Shown here piece by piece: positions 8,288 to 16,562 of a stretch of DNA of 64,000 nucleotides. The stretch lies in contig JAIUNI010000012.1 of NCBI GenBank assembly GCA_020161935.1, positions 62,001 to 126,000 on the forward strand. The letters run 5' to 3'. How positions within the stretch are numbered: the stretch's first letter is position 1; each line of letters opens with the position of its first letter. The position numbers were made by a program, and so were the translations under genes. Under the pieces are notes generated by a model. That model was not told where the DNA came from. It saw only the letters and a list, made by a program, of their open reading frames with translations, and did not search any database. This DNA comes from Chloroflexota bacterium (GTDB lineage Bacteria; Chloroflexota; Anaerolineae; Aggregatilineales; Phototrophicaceae).

Positions 8288-10303
8288 TTGTCTAGTCGTG
8301 TAGGTTATTTGTTTGCGGTTATCCTGCTGCTGCTGGCGGCGGTGCTGCGGACACATTCATTCGTCTCGCTGCCGATAGGCTTTAATGATGCTGAAATCAC
8401 CGATGTTCAGATTACCGAACAGGTGCGCTTCGGTGGTATTGAGGTGTTTTACGACCTCAATGGTGAAGGGCGCGAGGGGTTATACAGCGTTATACAGGCG
8501 GTGGTGACGACGGTCTTCGGTAACGGCTTGTTCGGCTACAAACTGCTGTCGATGTGGGCAGGGCTGCTGACGCTGGCGGTGGTGTACGCGCTGGCGCAGC
8601 GGTTGTTCGGGCCGGTGGTGGGGGTGGCGGCGCTCGCGCTCCTTGCCACGAATATGTGGATGATTGTCCTCGGTTATCAAGTCCTGCGGGAGAGTTTGCT
8701 GCCGCTGCTTGTGGCGCTGATGCTGCTGACGCTGGCACGGACGCTGGCGGTATACCGGGGTGTTCATGGCACGGTGCCGGATACAACGGTGTTTGCCCTG
8801 CTGGGGGTGCTGCTCGGCATCGGCTTGTACATCCATCCGGTACACCTGCTCATTCTGCTCTTTAGCATGGTCGCTATCGCCTTCCGGTTATTCTCCAAGC
8901 AGCGGCTGCCCCGCCAGAATGTGAGCTACCTGCTGTTTAGCCTGCTGGTGATGATTATTATCACCATGCCGTATCTGATCTCGACGCTCCGGTTGCCAAC
9001 GTTAAGCGGGGCGGTGCGGGTGTTCAACGGCTACCAGATTGGGGATAACCCCCCGTTCAAGGCGCTGGTGGATACGATTGGTGCGTTGTTTTTCGTCGGT
9101 GACGCGAACCTCGCGTTTAATCTGCCCGGTCGCCCGTTGATCGACCTCGTGAGTGGGGCGCTGGTGCTGGTTGGGGTTCTGGCGGCGGCGCGGCAGTGGC
9201 GGCGGTCGCGTTATGCCTTGATATTGATCGCCACGGTTATCTTGCTGCCAGCGGCCATATTTAGCCCGACTACGCCGGACTTCCTGACGATTACGCCGTT
9301 GATGCCGTTGATCGCCCTCTATTTTGGAATTGGCATCAATATCGTTTACCGGAGTGTCGTGCCTTCTACCCGTTTGGTGGTGCTGATCGGCGCGGCGATT
9401 TTGTTCGCGTTTAATATCGGTTGGACGGTGGGTGATTTGTTTACGACGTGGCCGACGACCCCCGGCGTGAACCGTGCTTACCATGCGCGGGCGGGGCATC
9501 TGGCGCAGTATCTTGATGAAACCGCGACCGAAATTCCGACCGTCGTTTGTGTCTCGCAGGGTGTCATCGAAAGTTCGGATGTGTTCAGCGGGACGGATTT
9601 GACCCTGCAAATGATGAACCACAAGAACGCATCTATCCGTTATGCCGACTGCGGTACGAGCATGATCTTCGTGAACGGCGGTGGGCGGCAGCAGGTGATT
9701 ATGCCCGACCCGCAAACCCTGACACGGATGCAGCCTTACCTGCGGCGCTGGCTCGACCTCGGTACGCCGGTTGACGGCCTGCCGACAGACTCGGCGCTGA
9801 TGCTGGAAGTCTCGCAGGAACTTGCGGATGCGGTCGGTATCTTCACGACTTCCGCGCCCGCCGGTTATGCGCCGGATGCGGTCGGTGGGGCAGGTTTGGC
9901 GGTGCCGCCGGTACGGTTCGGTGGGAACCTCGCGTTCCTCGGTTATCAGCGGGACGGCGCACAGGTTTACGCGCCGGGGGATATTTACACTTCGGTTACA
10001 TACTGGCGTGTCGATGGTGTTATCCCACCGGACTTGCGCTTGTTCACGCACATTTTGTCTGATCCGGCGACCGCGCCCGCCGCCCAGAATGATACGATCA
10101 GTGTTGAGCCGCTCCAGCAGTTGAACGCACGCGATATTTTTATACAGGTGACGTTCGTGCCGCTGCCGCGTAACATGCCGCCCGGTATCTACGGGATTTC
10201 CATCGGGGCGTACACGGCGCTGAACAATGAGCGTATGCCGGTGCTGTTTAATGATGTGCCGCGCGGGAACCGGTTGTTCATCGGGCAGATTACGGTTCGG
10301 TAG
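8288..10303 (+). CDS. GT-C fold membrane glycosyltransferase (GT39/ArnT-like)
   Basis: 671 residues. The start is TTG at 8288 with a good GGAG site 7 bases upstream. About ten to twelve hydrophobic helices fill residues 1-390, and an acidic pair in the first outside loop (FNDAEITD) matches the catalytic aspartate loop of polyprenyl-phosphate-dependent GT-C enzymes such as PMT/ArnT. The last 280 residues are soluble and probably extracytoplasmic. The enzyme would move a sugar from a lipid carrier to a surface acceptor. It follows the GH-A-like cluster on the same strand, so it may build a glycan those proteins trim; that link is inference from position only. Confidence 0.72.
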   Translation: MSSRVGYLFAVILLLLAAVLRTHSFVSLPIGFNDAEITDVQITEQVRFGGIEVFYDLNGEGREGLYSVIQAVVTTVFGNGLFGYKLLSMWAGLLTLAVVYALAQRLFGPVVGVAALALLATNMWMIVLGYQVLRESLLPLLVALMLLTLARTLAVYRGVHGTVPDTTVFALLGVLLGIGLYIHPVHLLILLFSMVAIAFRLFSKQRLPRQNVSYLLFSLLVMIIITMPYLISTLRLPTLSGAVRVFNGYQIGDNPPFKALVDTIGALFFVGDANLAFNLPGRPLIDLVSGALVLVGVLAAARQWRRSRYALILIATVILLPAAIFSPTTPDFLTITPLMPLIALYFGIGINIVYRSVVPSTRLVVLIGAAILFAFNIGWTVGDLFTTWPTTPGVNRAYHARAGHLAQYLDETATEIPTVVCVSQGVIESSDVFSGTDLTLQMMNHKNASIRYADCGTSMIFVNGGGRQQVIMPDPQTLTRMQPYLRRWLDLGTPVDGLPTDSALMLEVSQELADAVGIFTTSAPAGYAPDAVGGAGLAVPPVRFGGNLAFLGYQRDGAQVYAPGDIYTSVTYWRVDGVIPPDLRLFTHILSDPATAPAAQNDTISVEPLQQLNARDIFIQVTFVPLPRNMPPGIYGISIGAYTALNNERMPVLFNDVPRGNRLFIGQITVR

Positions 10304-10314
10304 GGTGAAAGTCG

Positions 10315-10370
10315 TCAGCTATCAGTCGCCAGTCGCCAGTCACCAGCTATCAGTCGCCAGTCACCAGCTA
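10315..10370. repeat. Short direct-repeat cluster
   Basis: The words CAGCTATCAGTCGCCAGT and CGCCAGTCACCAG recur twice head to tail with slight variation right after the glycosyltransferase stop codon. Unit length is roughly 24-31 bases. There are no evenly sized unique spacers, so this is not a CRISPR array. Confidence 0.6.
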
Positions 10371-10599
10371 AGTAGAGTCTCGAAAGTCACAAGAAAAAGA
10401 TTAACCGCCAAGTCGCCAAGAACGCCAAGATTTTTAGCTCATGACTTTCGATAACCTACTTAAGAGAGAGTTGAACGTTAAGGGTTAAAAGCTGAAAGTT
10501 AGTCACAGGCTACAAGGCGAATGCTAGTCGCCATCCACAGGAGGCTTCGCACAGCACGCCAAGAAAGACAGAGAACGCCAAGAGTTTTATAAAGGCGGC

Positions 10600-11000
10600 G
10601 GGTGATGCTGCCTTTTGATTCACGAAATACTGCGAAAACTGCAAATGCGAAAGTTGGTTTGACGGCGGGTGTACGGGAGCGAGCCGCCGAAACTTCGCAA
10701 AGTTCTTCAAATTCGTCAATTTCGGAAGCGTTTTTAGCTCTAATCCGGTTGCTCCTTCACAGTTAATGATTATGGGCGAATACGAACTGCCGAAGGTTTT
10801 ATGTCGGCGATGGCGGCGACGACATTTCGATTAAAAACGCCATAAAAGTTAGAAATGTTCGAAATATTGCAATTGTGATTCTCATTATTCTCAATATTTG
10901 AGTACGAAATGTTGCTGTTGATGCTGTTGTTGCAGTTGAGAATCCGAGATTTTATGTCGCAAATGTCGTCAGTGTCGTCAATGTCAGGAATGTCAGTTGG
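10600..11000 (-). repeat. Degenerate dispersed repeat, copy 1
   Basis: Read on the minus strand this segment gives, in order, words such as CTGACGACATTTG, CTCAACTGCAACAACAGCAT, GAAATTGACGAATTTGAAGA, CGAAGTTTCGGC, GCCGTCAAA and TTTTCGCAG. The same words in the same order occur on the plus strand at 62.71-62.93 kb. The intervening bases differ, so the two are old copies of one element of roughly 250-400 bases in opposite orientation. A weak open frame here (10770-11084) is rich in Asn, Asp and Ile and is judged not to be a gene. Confidence 0.6.
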
Positions 11001-11132
11001 CAATTTGTTGTCGGATTTGCCAATGCCGATTGTTTGAACAAATACATTCAATTTCACCAGTAGATCATTCATGGTAGTGTTCATATGGTAAGTGATAAAT
11101 CATTGCTCTAGCACAAACAGAATCCATCGTGT

Positions 11133-11164
11133 AGGGACGAGATACATCTCGTCCGCGCCACCGT
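11133..11164. repeat. Dispersed palindromic repeat with GACGAGAT arms, copy 1
   Basis: GTAGGG followed by the palindrome GACGAGAT-AC-ATCTCGTC and then CGCGCCACC. An almost identical block of about 30 bases lies at 52861-52893. The hairpin and scattered intergenic placement resemble REP/MITE-like elements. Confidence 0.65.
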
Positions 11165-11362
11165 TTCACACATACCACTTATTTTGTAACCGCCACCGCA
11201 TTCATTTTAGAATAAAAGTTCTTATGTGTCAATTAGAATTTGGTTTGTAGATTCAAACTTGGTCTTCATAAATGGGGGTCAGGAGAGTTCACGCGGCCTG
11301 TTATTACCTGTAAAACAGGCTACGTATAAGGTTATCGGCAATTAATATACAACGTGCTTGTT

Positions 11363-11425
11363 TCGCATCAGGCTAAAGCCATGATGTTGATCACCAGACA
11401 AGCGCACTAAAGGCGCTGCAAAAGC
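11363..11425 (+). repeat. Structured double-hairpin repeat, copy A
   Basis: Hairpin 1 has CATCA/TGATG arms around GGCTAAAGCC; hairpin 2 has AGCGC/GCGCT arms around ACTAAAG, followed by GCAAAAGC. Copies B (14.62-14.69 kb) and C (59.88-59.95 kb, reverse) keep the loops but change both sides of the stems together, which suggests selection on structure. Confidence 0.65.
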
Positions 11426-11631
11426 GAAGTTTGTGAATATTATCAAGCTGATGAGTCGCGATCTAAAAAATAGCTTTAAGTCAATTTGGTAAGGCATTGT
11501 CTCGCATAAGTAGATTCGGATAAGACGGTGTTCTCGCAAATAGATTAGTGATGACTAAAGGCTATCCACTTTCCCACTCTCCCTGTAAACTAACTTCTTT
11601 AGATGACTAACCAATACCTGTAAAGCAGCCT

Positions 11632-12597
11632 ATGTTTGAAATTGTCTTTCTCGGCACGTCCGCCTCCGCACCTTCCATCCACCGCGGCTTACCGGCACAG
11701 ATCATTCTGGCTGGTGAACACCGCTTTTTAGTCGATTGTGGTGAAGGTACGCAGCGCCAAATCCTCCGCAGTGGTGTTGGTTTCAAGCGCCTCAACCGCA
11801 TCCTGCTGACGCATTCACACCTTGACCACATCCTCGGCCTCGGTGGTTTGGTTTCGACGTTCGCTAGCTGGGAAGAAATGTCCGAACTCGAAATTTGGGG
11901 TGGAAAACCCACGCTCGACCGTGTTCAAAAGCTGCTTTACGGTGTGGTTTTGGATTACGAACGGATACCGATCCAAATCCACCTGATTGACATCAAAGCC
12001 GGTAAGCTGATGCAGGCTAAAGACTTTACGGTATCGGCGTTTCCGGTCACGCACCGTGGACAGGGTAACTTCGGCTTCATTTTCCAAGAAAAGTCGCACC
12101 GACCGTTCCTGTTGGATAAAGCCGAAGCCCTCGGTATCCCGGCTGGCCCTGAACGTGCAGCACTGGTCAAAGGTGAAGCGATCACCCTCAAAGATGGCCG
12201 GATTATTCAGCCGGACATGGTACTCGGTGAACTGATTCGCGGCTCGAAGCTGGTTTACATCGGTGATACGTCGCGTACGGATAATGTCACTGAATACGTC
12301 AAAGATGCTGACGCACTCGCCATTGAAGCGACGTTCTTGCACGAAAATGTCGAAGAAGCCCGTGCTTTCGGTCACATTACCGCCCGTGAAGCGGCAGCAC
12401 TGGCACTGGAAAACGGGGTTAAAACGCTGCTGCTGACGCATGTTTCGCGCCGATACCGTGAACGTGATATTGTGGACGAAGCCCGCCGCGTTTTCCCGAA
12501 TACGTACGTTGTCCGTGATTTTGACCATTTCACACTGCGCCGTGACCAACCTGTCGAGAAGAAAGTCGCACAGCATCAGGAAGACGACGATAAGTAA
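11632..12597 (+). CDS. rnz: Ribonuclease Z (tRNA 3' processing endonuclease)
   Basis: 321 residues, the usual length of the short-form tRNase Z, which cuts the 3' trailer from tRNA precursors in the cytoplasm. The metallo-beta-lactamase zinc motif is complete: LTHSHLDHILGLGGL (about 61-75), the later IGDTSRTD aspartate, the EATFLHEN segment with FGHIT, and LLLTHVSRRY histidine near the C-terminus. The ATG follows ACCTGTAAAGCAGCCT, in which no Shine-Dalgarno sequence is evident, so the message may be leaderless or weakly translated. It stands alone between the repeat gap and the BenE gene. Confidence 0.93.
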   Translation: MFEIVFLGTSASAPSIHRGLPAQIILAGEHRFLVDCGEGTQRQILRSGVGFKRLNRILLTHSHLDHILGLGGLVSTFASWEEMSELEIWGGKPTLDRVQKLLYGVVLDYERIPIQIHLIDIKAGKLMQAKDFTVSAFPVTHRGQGNFGFIFQEKSHRPFLLDKAEALGIPAGPERAALVKGEAITLKDGRIIQPDMVLGELIRGSKLVYIGDTSRTDNVTEYVKDADALAIEATFLHENVEEARAFGHITAREAAALALENGVKTLLLTHVSRRYRERDIVDEARRVFPNTYVVRDFDHFTLRRDQPVEKKVAQHQEDDDK

Positions 12598-12699
12598 CAC
12601 GCTGCGGTACTAAGCGGCCTTACAAGGCGCAATCGGGTAACACTATACTGTTAGGCAGCCATTCGCCTGTATTCAAATTACATCAAGTAGGCGGTTATT

Positions 12700-13905
12700 G
12701 TGACATCCGTACTGCAAAATATTCGGGATTTGCCTCGCGCACTCACGCCGTCCGCTATTTTATCCGGCTTGCTGGTTGTGGTCGTCGGGTATGCTTCGTC
12801 GCTGGTACTGGTGTTCCAAGCGGCCACCAATGCCAACATGGATAACGCCCATCTGTCGTCATGGGTTATCGCCATCACGCTTGGCAGCGGATTTGCCAGT
12901 ATCGTGATGAGTTTGTGGTTCCGGCAGCCAGCCATCGCGGCATGGTCAACGCCGGGTATCGCGCTGCTCTTTAGCTCACTCGGTTCGTTTCCCTACAGTG
13001 AAATTATCGGCGCTTATATCATCGCCTCGGTCGCAATTATCCTGCTGGGTTTCTCCGGTTTATTCGGCAGGCTGATTAAGCTGGTTCCGCAGCCAGTGGT
13101 GATGGGCATGTTAGCCGGAGTCCTGATCCGCTTCGGCTTCGGGTTGTTTACATCGTTCCCTGAAAGCCCGCTGATGGTACTGGTGATGCTGGTGGTGTTT
13201 TTCCTGATGCGGCGTATGGGTTTCCGCGCACCGACCATCGGCGCACTGGCTGTCGGTTTGCTGATCGCCGCGCTGAACGGTGAAATCCACTTAGACGGTA
13301 TTCAGCTCAACCTCGCCAGTCCGCTGTGGACGACACCGACCTTTAGCGTTGAGGCGTTACTCAGTCTGGCGCTGCCACTGTTTACGTTGGCGCTGACCTC
13401 GCAGAACGCCCCCGGCCAAGCGGTGTTACGGGCTGCCGGATACGAAGTGCCGATTAACAAGATGCTGGGTGTAACGGGTTTTGCCTCGCTGATTGGCGCA
13501 CCGTTCGGCGGACACGGTATTACGCTGAGTGCTATCACCGCCGCGATGGTCACTGGCCCGGAAACGCACCCTGACCCCGATAAACGCTATGCGGCTGGTG
13601 TCGCAACCGGTTTCTGGTTTATTGTTACGGGTGTATTTGGTGCAACGGTCGCCACGTTGTTCGCAGGGCTGCCAATCGCGCTCATTCACGCAATCTCCGG
13701 CCTCGCACTGGCTGCGGCGATTATGTCCTCCCTTTCGGCGGCAATGGCTGAACCCAGCGGTCGCGAAGGTGCATTGGTGGCGTTTATGTGTACCGCGCCG
13801 AACTTCACTTTTCTGAATATTGGCGCTCCGTTCTGGGGGTTGGTTTTCGGGGTACTCACCCATCTGCTGATGACTTACGGGAAGAACGCAACTGACAAAA
13901 AATGA
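12700..13905 (+). CDS. benE: BenE-family (benzoate/H+ symporter-type) membrane transporter
   Basis: 401 residues, nearly all hydrophobic, with about 11-12 membrane helices. The N-terminal ALTPSAILSGLLVVVVGYAS and the central GAPFGGHGITLSAITAA segment are typical of the BenE family of proton-driven benzoate carriers. No benzoate catabolic gene is nearby, so the real substrate is open; family members are often annotated this way without test. The start is GTG at 12700. The gene ends 16 bases before the O-methyltransferase, and the two probably form an operon. Confidence 0.85.
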   Translation: MTSVLQNIRDLPRALTPSAILSGLLVVVVGYASSLVLVFQAATNANMDNAHLSSWVIAITLGSGFASIVMSLWFRQPAIAAWSTPGIALLFSSLGSFPYSEIIGAYIIASVAIILLGFSGLFGRLIKLVPQPVVMGMLAGVLIRFGFGLFTSFPESPLMVLVMLVVFFLMRRMGFRAPTIGALAVGLLIAALNGEIHLDGIQLNLASPLWTTPTFSVEALLSLALPLFTLALTSQNAPGQAVLRAAGYEVPINKMLGVTGFASLIGAPFGGHGITLSAITAAMVTGPETHPDPDKRYAAGVATGFWFIVTGVFGATVATLFAGLPIALIHAISGLALAAAIMSSLSAAMAEPSGREGALVAFMCTAPNFTFLNIGAPFWGLVFGVLTHLLMTYGKNATDKK

Positions 13906-13921
13906 TTTAAAGGAGACTCAC

Positions 13922-14572
13922 ATGGCGGACGCACTCAACGATACCTTACGCACGCTCCTCGATACTTATGTGGCAGATACGTTTGTTCAAGAAGATGATG
14001 TCTTACAGTGGGTACAGTCCGAGGCAGCACGTCATGAACTGCCGGCTATCAGCGTTCGCGGTTTTGAAGGCCGACTGCTGCAAATGCTGGTGTATATCTC
14101 CGGCGCAAAGCAGATCGTGGAAATTGGCACTTTAGCCGGTTACAGCGGTGTATGGCTCGCCCGCGCCTTGCCCGCCGGTGGACGATTGTACACCCTCGAA
14201 AAGAGCAGCAAACACGCGGCGGTTGCCCGTGCCACGTTTGAACGGGCAGGGTTAAACCGAAAGGTCGAACTGTTGGAAGGTGACGCGATGACCTCGCTGA
14301 ACCAACTCGCGCCGCGCAACCCGTTCGACATGGTGTTTATTGATGCTGACCGCCCGCATTATCACGATTACCTGAATTGGGCGGCGGAGAACCTGCGCCC
14401 CGGTGGACTGGTCGCCGCGCATAATGCGTTCCGCAGTGGTCGTGTCCTCGCGCCGGAAAATGAGGATGACCGTTTCGTGGCGGCGTTCAACGCGGCACTG
14501 GCGAAGGATACGCGGTTTGAGGCGTTTGTGATGGCGATTGGTGATGGGTTGTCGGTTGGGGTTCGGCGGTAA
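13922..14572 (+). CDS. Class I SAM-dependent O-methyltransferase (COG4122 type)
   Basis: 216 residues, the usual size of the caffeoyl-CoA/catechol-type O-methyltransferase family. AAAGGAG lies upstream of the ATG. The SAM motif is EIGTLAGYSGVWLARAL (about 62-78), the acidic strand end is TLEKS, and the metal/cofactor motif VFIDADRPHYHDY (about 138-150) is the hallmark of the divalent-metal-dependent subfamily. Substrate is probably a catechol-like or small phenolic compound, by family. It shares a likely operon with the aromatic-acid type transporter upstream, which fits but does not prove an aromatic substrate. Confidence 0.85.
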   Translation: MADALNDTLRTLLDTYVADTFVQEDDVLQWVQSEAARHELPAISVRGFEGRLLQMLVYISGAKQIVEIGTLAGYSGVWLARALPAGGRLYTLEKSSKHAAVARATFERAGLNRKVELLEGDAMTSLNQLAPRNPFDMVFIDADRPHYHDYLNWAAENLRPGGLVAAHNAFRSGRVLAPENEDDRFVAAFNAALAKDTRFEAFVMAIGDGLSVGVRR

Positions 14573-14621
14573 ATAAGAATGCTCAGGTTGTGCCGCACGA
14601 GTCTAAAGGTAATAGGACGAG

Positions 14622-14690
14622 TTGCGCCGCTGAGGGCTAAAGCCACTCAGCTAACCATCGGACAAGTGCACTAAAGGCACTTCAAAAGCC
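14622..14690 (+). repeat. Structured double-hairpin repeat, copy B
   Basis: Hairpin 1 has GCTGAG (14629-14634) pairing CTCAGC (14646-14651) around GGCTAAAGCC. Hairpin 2 has AAGTGC and GCACTT arms around ACTAAAG (14664-14682), then CAAAAGCC. Loops match copies A and C, while the stem bases differ in a paired way. Confidence 0.65.
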
Positions 14691-14739
14691 TTCCGGCTGA
14701 TGATAGGCGCTATGTTGAATGTGGATCTGTAAAGTAATG

Positions 14740-14775
14740 AAAAGCGGAGAACCGATTGCCGGGTTTTCCGCTTTT
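14740..14775. terminator. Bidirectional Rho-independent terminator
   Basis: Arms 14740-14753 and 14762-14775 form a 14-bp stem, AAAAGCGGA pairing TCCGCTTTT, with one G-T pair and an 8-base loop. The A-run on one side and T-run on the other let it work on both strands, between the convergent O-methyltransferase and the helical-protein gene. Confidence 0.85.
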
Positions 14776-14794
14776 GATTCGGGTTCGTGAGGAT

Positions 14795-16090
14795 TTAAGC
14801 GACGTATTCGCCGGCGATGGTATCGAAGCGGCGGGTATAGATTTGCTCGTGGAAGTTGATGAAGCCCATGATGAGGCTGCTGATGGCTTTATTCTGCATC
14901 CGGCGATCAATGGTGGCGAGCTGTTCACGCAGCAGGATGGCTGATTGACGGTAAAGCTGTGAAAAGTACGTCAGGTTTTCGCCGAAGATGGAGATGCCAT
15001 ATTCAATCGACTCGGTGAAGGCCAAGTTATGCAGGCAGATGTTAAATTCGCCGTACATGATGTCCTTCTGGAAGCGGGTTAGGGCTTCGGTCTTACCGGC
15101 GACATGGCACAGCAACTGGGTGATGGTTTGGATGTGCATGGGACGGGTTTCATAGGCTTTCCACAGCGTATGGATCAGTGAGGTGCGCTTGCCGGTGGAA
15201 TAGGTGGCGACCACGCCGATGTCGTTGAGGAGACGGGTAATTACAGCGGCGCTTGTGAGCGCACTTTCCAGCAGGCCATCATCAATGATTTCCTGCAAAA
15301 GCGGCTGCTGCGGTGTGCCTTCGGTCAAGATGCCCGTGAAGTAGGCCAAGACCGGAATGACCGATACGGTATGGGTGCCGATATTGGTCAGTTCTTCGAG
15401 AGTCATGTTGATGTGGGCATCTAGCGACTGCGACACCGAGGCATAGCGGTTGATGAAACCCTGCCGGAGGATGGGCGCAACGGGCAGATGATCGGTCAGT
15501 TCGAGCAGTTCGTTGCAGGTTTCGATATTGGCGACCAGTACCGACCAGAGATCGAACTGGCTGCTTTCGCGGTCGGGCTGGGCGGTCGCATACTGCTGGA
15601 ATTGGGCGACGTACTTCTCGTGGATGGAAGCCTGATTATAGCCGGAGATATTGGTCGTGCTGGCCTGAATATACTCCAATAGTTCGGTGCTGGGGCTGGG
15701 TACGCCACTGAGGCGCTTGACCATCGCCCCGTTGAAGCTGTGGAGGATGTCTTGACGAGTTTGAGTCGAGATATGGCGTGTCGGCATGAGAGATAAGCCA
15801 ACGGCCAGATCATCGGATACCAATTCGTACATGAAGTAGGCATGAAGCAGACCGGCGTAGCAGGCGATGCGCTGCATATCATCCGGCTGCACCAGCGGCT
15901 GCAAGATGCCAGCGGAGAGTTTGATGATCTGGTTCATACCGACCATCTGCAAAAAGTCGCTCTGGTTCGGGTTTTCAGGTGAAAGCCCCCACAGGTAGAA
16001 GTCTTTTTGAGACCCTTCGGGCATGTGCCGAATCAGGCTGTTTCTGATTTGTTCGAGCGTCGCCTGTTTCAGGCAGTCATGAAAGTTCAT
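14795..16090 (-). CDS. All-helical protein, terpene-synthase-like fold suspected (copy 2)
   Basis: 431 residues from the ATG at 16090, which has AGGGAT eight bases upstream. No family is recognised with certainty. It is a full-length paralog of the gene at 16563-17864, alignable almost without gaps from the N-terminus (RNSLIRHMP, YFMYELVSDDLAVGLS) to the shared end GEYVA. The content is nearly all alpha-helix without signal peptide or membrane segment. SDDLA at 92-96 and RLLNDIG near residue 290 fall where class I terpene synthases have DDxxD and NDxxSxxxE, but the Ser and Glu of the second motif are absent, and the conserved Arg before GTHTVSV in copy 1 is Asn here. It starts 14 bases after STAS-like gene 2, so the pair is co-transcribed. 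Confidence 0.7.
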   Translation of the reverse strand: MNFHDCLKQATLEQIRNSLIRHMPEGSQKDFYLWGLSPENPNQSDFLQMVGMNQIIKLSAGILQPLVQPDDMQRIACYAGLLHAYFMYELVSDDLAVGLSLMPTRHISTQTRQDILHSFNGAMVKRLSGVPSPSTELLEYIQASTTNISGYNQASIHEKYVAQFQQYATAQPDRESSQFDLWSVLVANIETCNELLELTDHLPVAPILRQGFINRYASVSQSLDAHINMTLEELTNIGTHTVSVIPVLAYFTGILTEGTPQQPLLQEIIDDGLLESALTSAAVITRLLNDIGVVATYSTGKRTSLIHTLWKAYETRPMHIQTITQLLCHVAGKTEALTRFQKDIMYGEFNICLHNLAFTESIEYGISIFGENLTYFSQLYRQSAILLREQLATIDRRMQNKAISSLIMGFINFHEQIYTRRFDTIAGEYVA

Positions 16091-16104
16091 GCTCAAAATC
16101 CCTA

Positions 16105-16521
16105 CTATGCCGAGTCACGGTCAATAGGTTCCGGCAAGAGGTCACGCAGCGTGCTATCCTGCTGAACGAGAAAGCTGATGCTCTGCTCCCACGAGGCAAA
16201 CATGCGGAAGCGAACCCGCGCTACCTGCGTCATGATCGAGCTGACAAAGCGCGTCGCCGTGCTGGAGCTGATGACGATTGTCCAGCCCAGCAGCGGGTTG
16301 CGGAGATGATGCGATGCTTCACCGTTAATGAGGGATAGGTTGGTTGGGAACTTCTCCAAGTTGGTGGTATCGGCAATCAGGTGGACATGCGGCGGTAATC
16401 CCTTCACGAGGAATTCCGAGGTCAGCAGACTGGCTGATTCCGCGTCACGCAGGCTCAAGTTCCCGCTGAGGACGGTCTTGACCACCCGTCTTTCGATATA
16501 CCACGATACATCATACGGCAT
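16105..16521 (-). CDS. SpoIIAA/STAS-like small protein (copy 2)
   Basis: 138 residues, ATG preceded by AAGGAT. The fold pattern is alternating strands and helices: a WYIERRVVKTVLSGNLSLRD start, then VHLIADTTNLEKFPTNLS, a GWTIVISS strand, and a RFRMF motif. This resembles SpoIIAA-like/STAS domains that act as phosphorylatable or ligand-binding switches. Paralogs lie at 18006-18422 (very similar) and 18664-19059 (more distant). No Ser-Ser phosphorylation site of the classical DSxG type is obvious. Its position between the two helical proteins, always just upstream of one, suggests the two proteins act together. Confidence 0.75.
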   Translation of the reverse strand: MPYDVSWYIERRVVKTVLSGNLSLRDAESASLLTSEFLVKGLPPHVHLIADTTNLEKFPTNLSLINGEASHHLRNPLLGWTIVISSSTATRFVSSIMTQVARVRFRMFASWEQSISFLVQQDSTLRDLLPEPIDRDSA

Positions 16522-16562
16522 TTCAAAATCCTTACTTTTAAGCGTTTACTACATGCTGCCGC

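Larger units (their letters stand above)
10304..11631. other. 1.3-kb repeat-filled intergenic region
   Basis: No credible gene is seen. The region holds a short tandem array (10315-10370), a motif with CGCCATCCACAGGAGGCTTC (10528-10547) found again near 52.77 kb, a segment matching 62.7-62.93 kb in inverted orientation (about 10.60-11.00 kb), the GACGAGAT palindrome near 11.14 kb, a structured double-hairpin repeat at 11.36-11.42 kb, and a 7-bp hairpin near 11.30 kb. It looks like a landing site where several dispersed repeat families have piled up. Confidence 0.75.

Noticed and set aside
10315..10370. Possible CRISPR array
   Set aside because: Repeats are short and adjacent without regular unique spacers, and no cas gene is present.
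10510..10719. Minus-strand open frame in the repeat gap
   Set aside because: It runs through the dispersed repeat words and has no family pattern.
10770..11084. Minus-strand open frame of 104 codons
   Set aside because: Composition is Asn, Asp and Ile repeats, and the DNA is a degenerate repeat also seen at 62.7 kb in an unrelated reading. No ribosome site.
12700..14572. Benzoate degradation cluster
   Set aside because: Only a BenE-type transporter and an O-methyltransferase are present; no dioxygenase or ring-cleavage gene is nearby.
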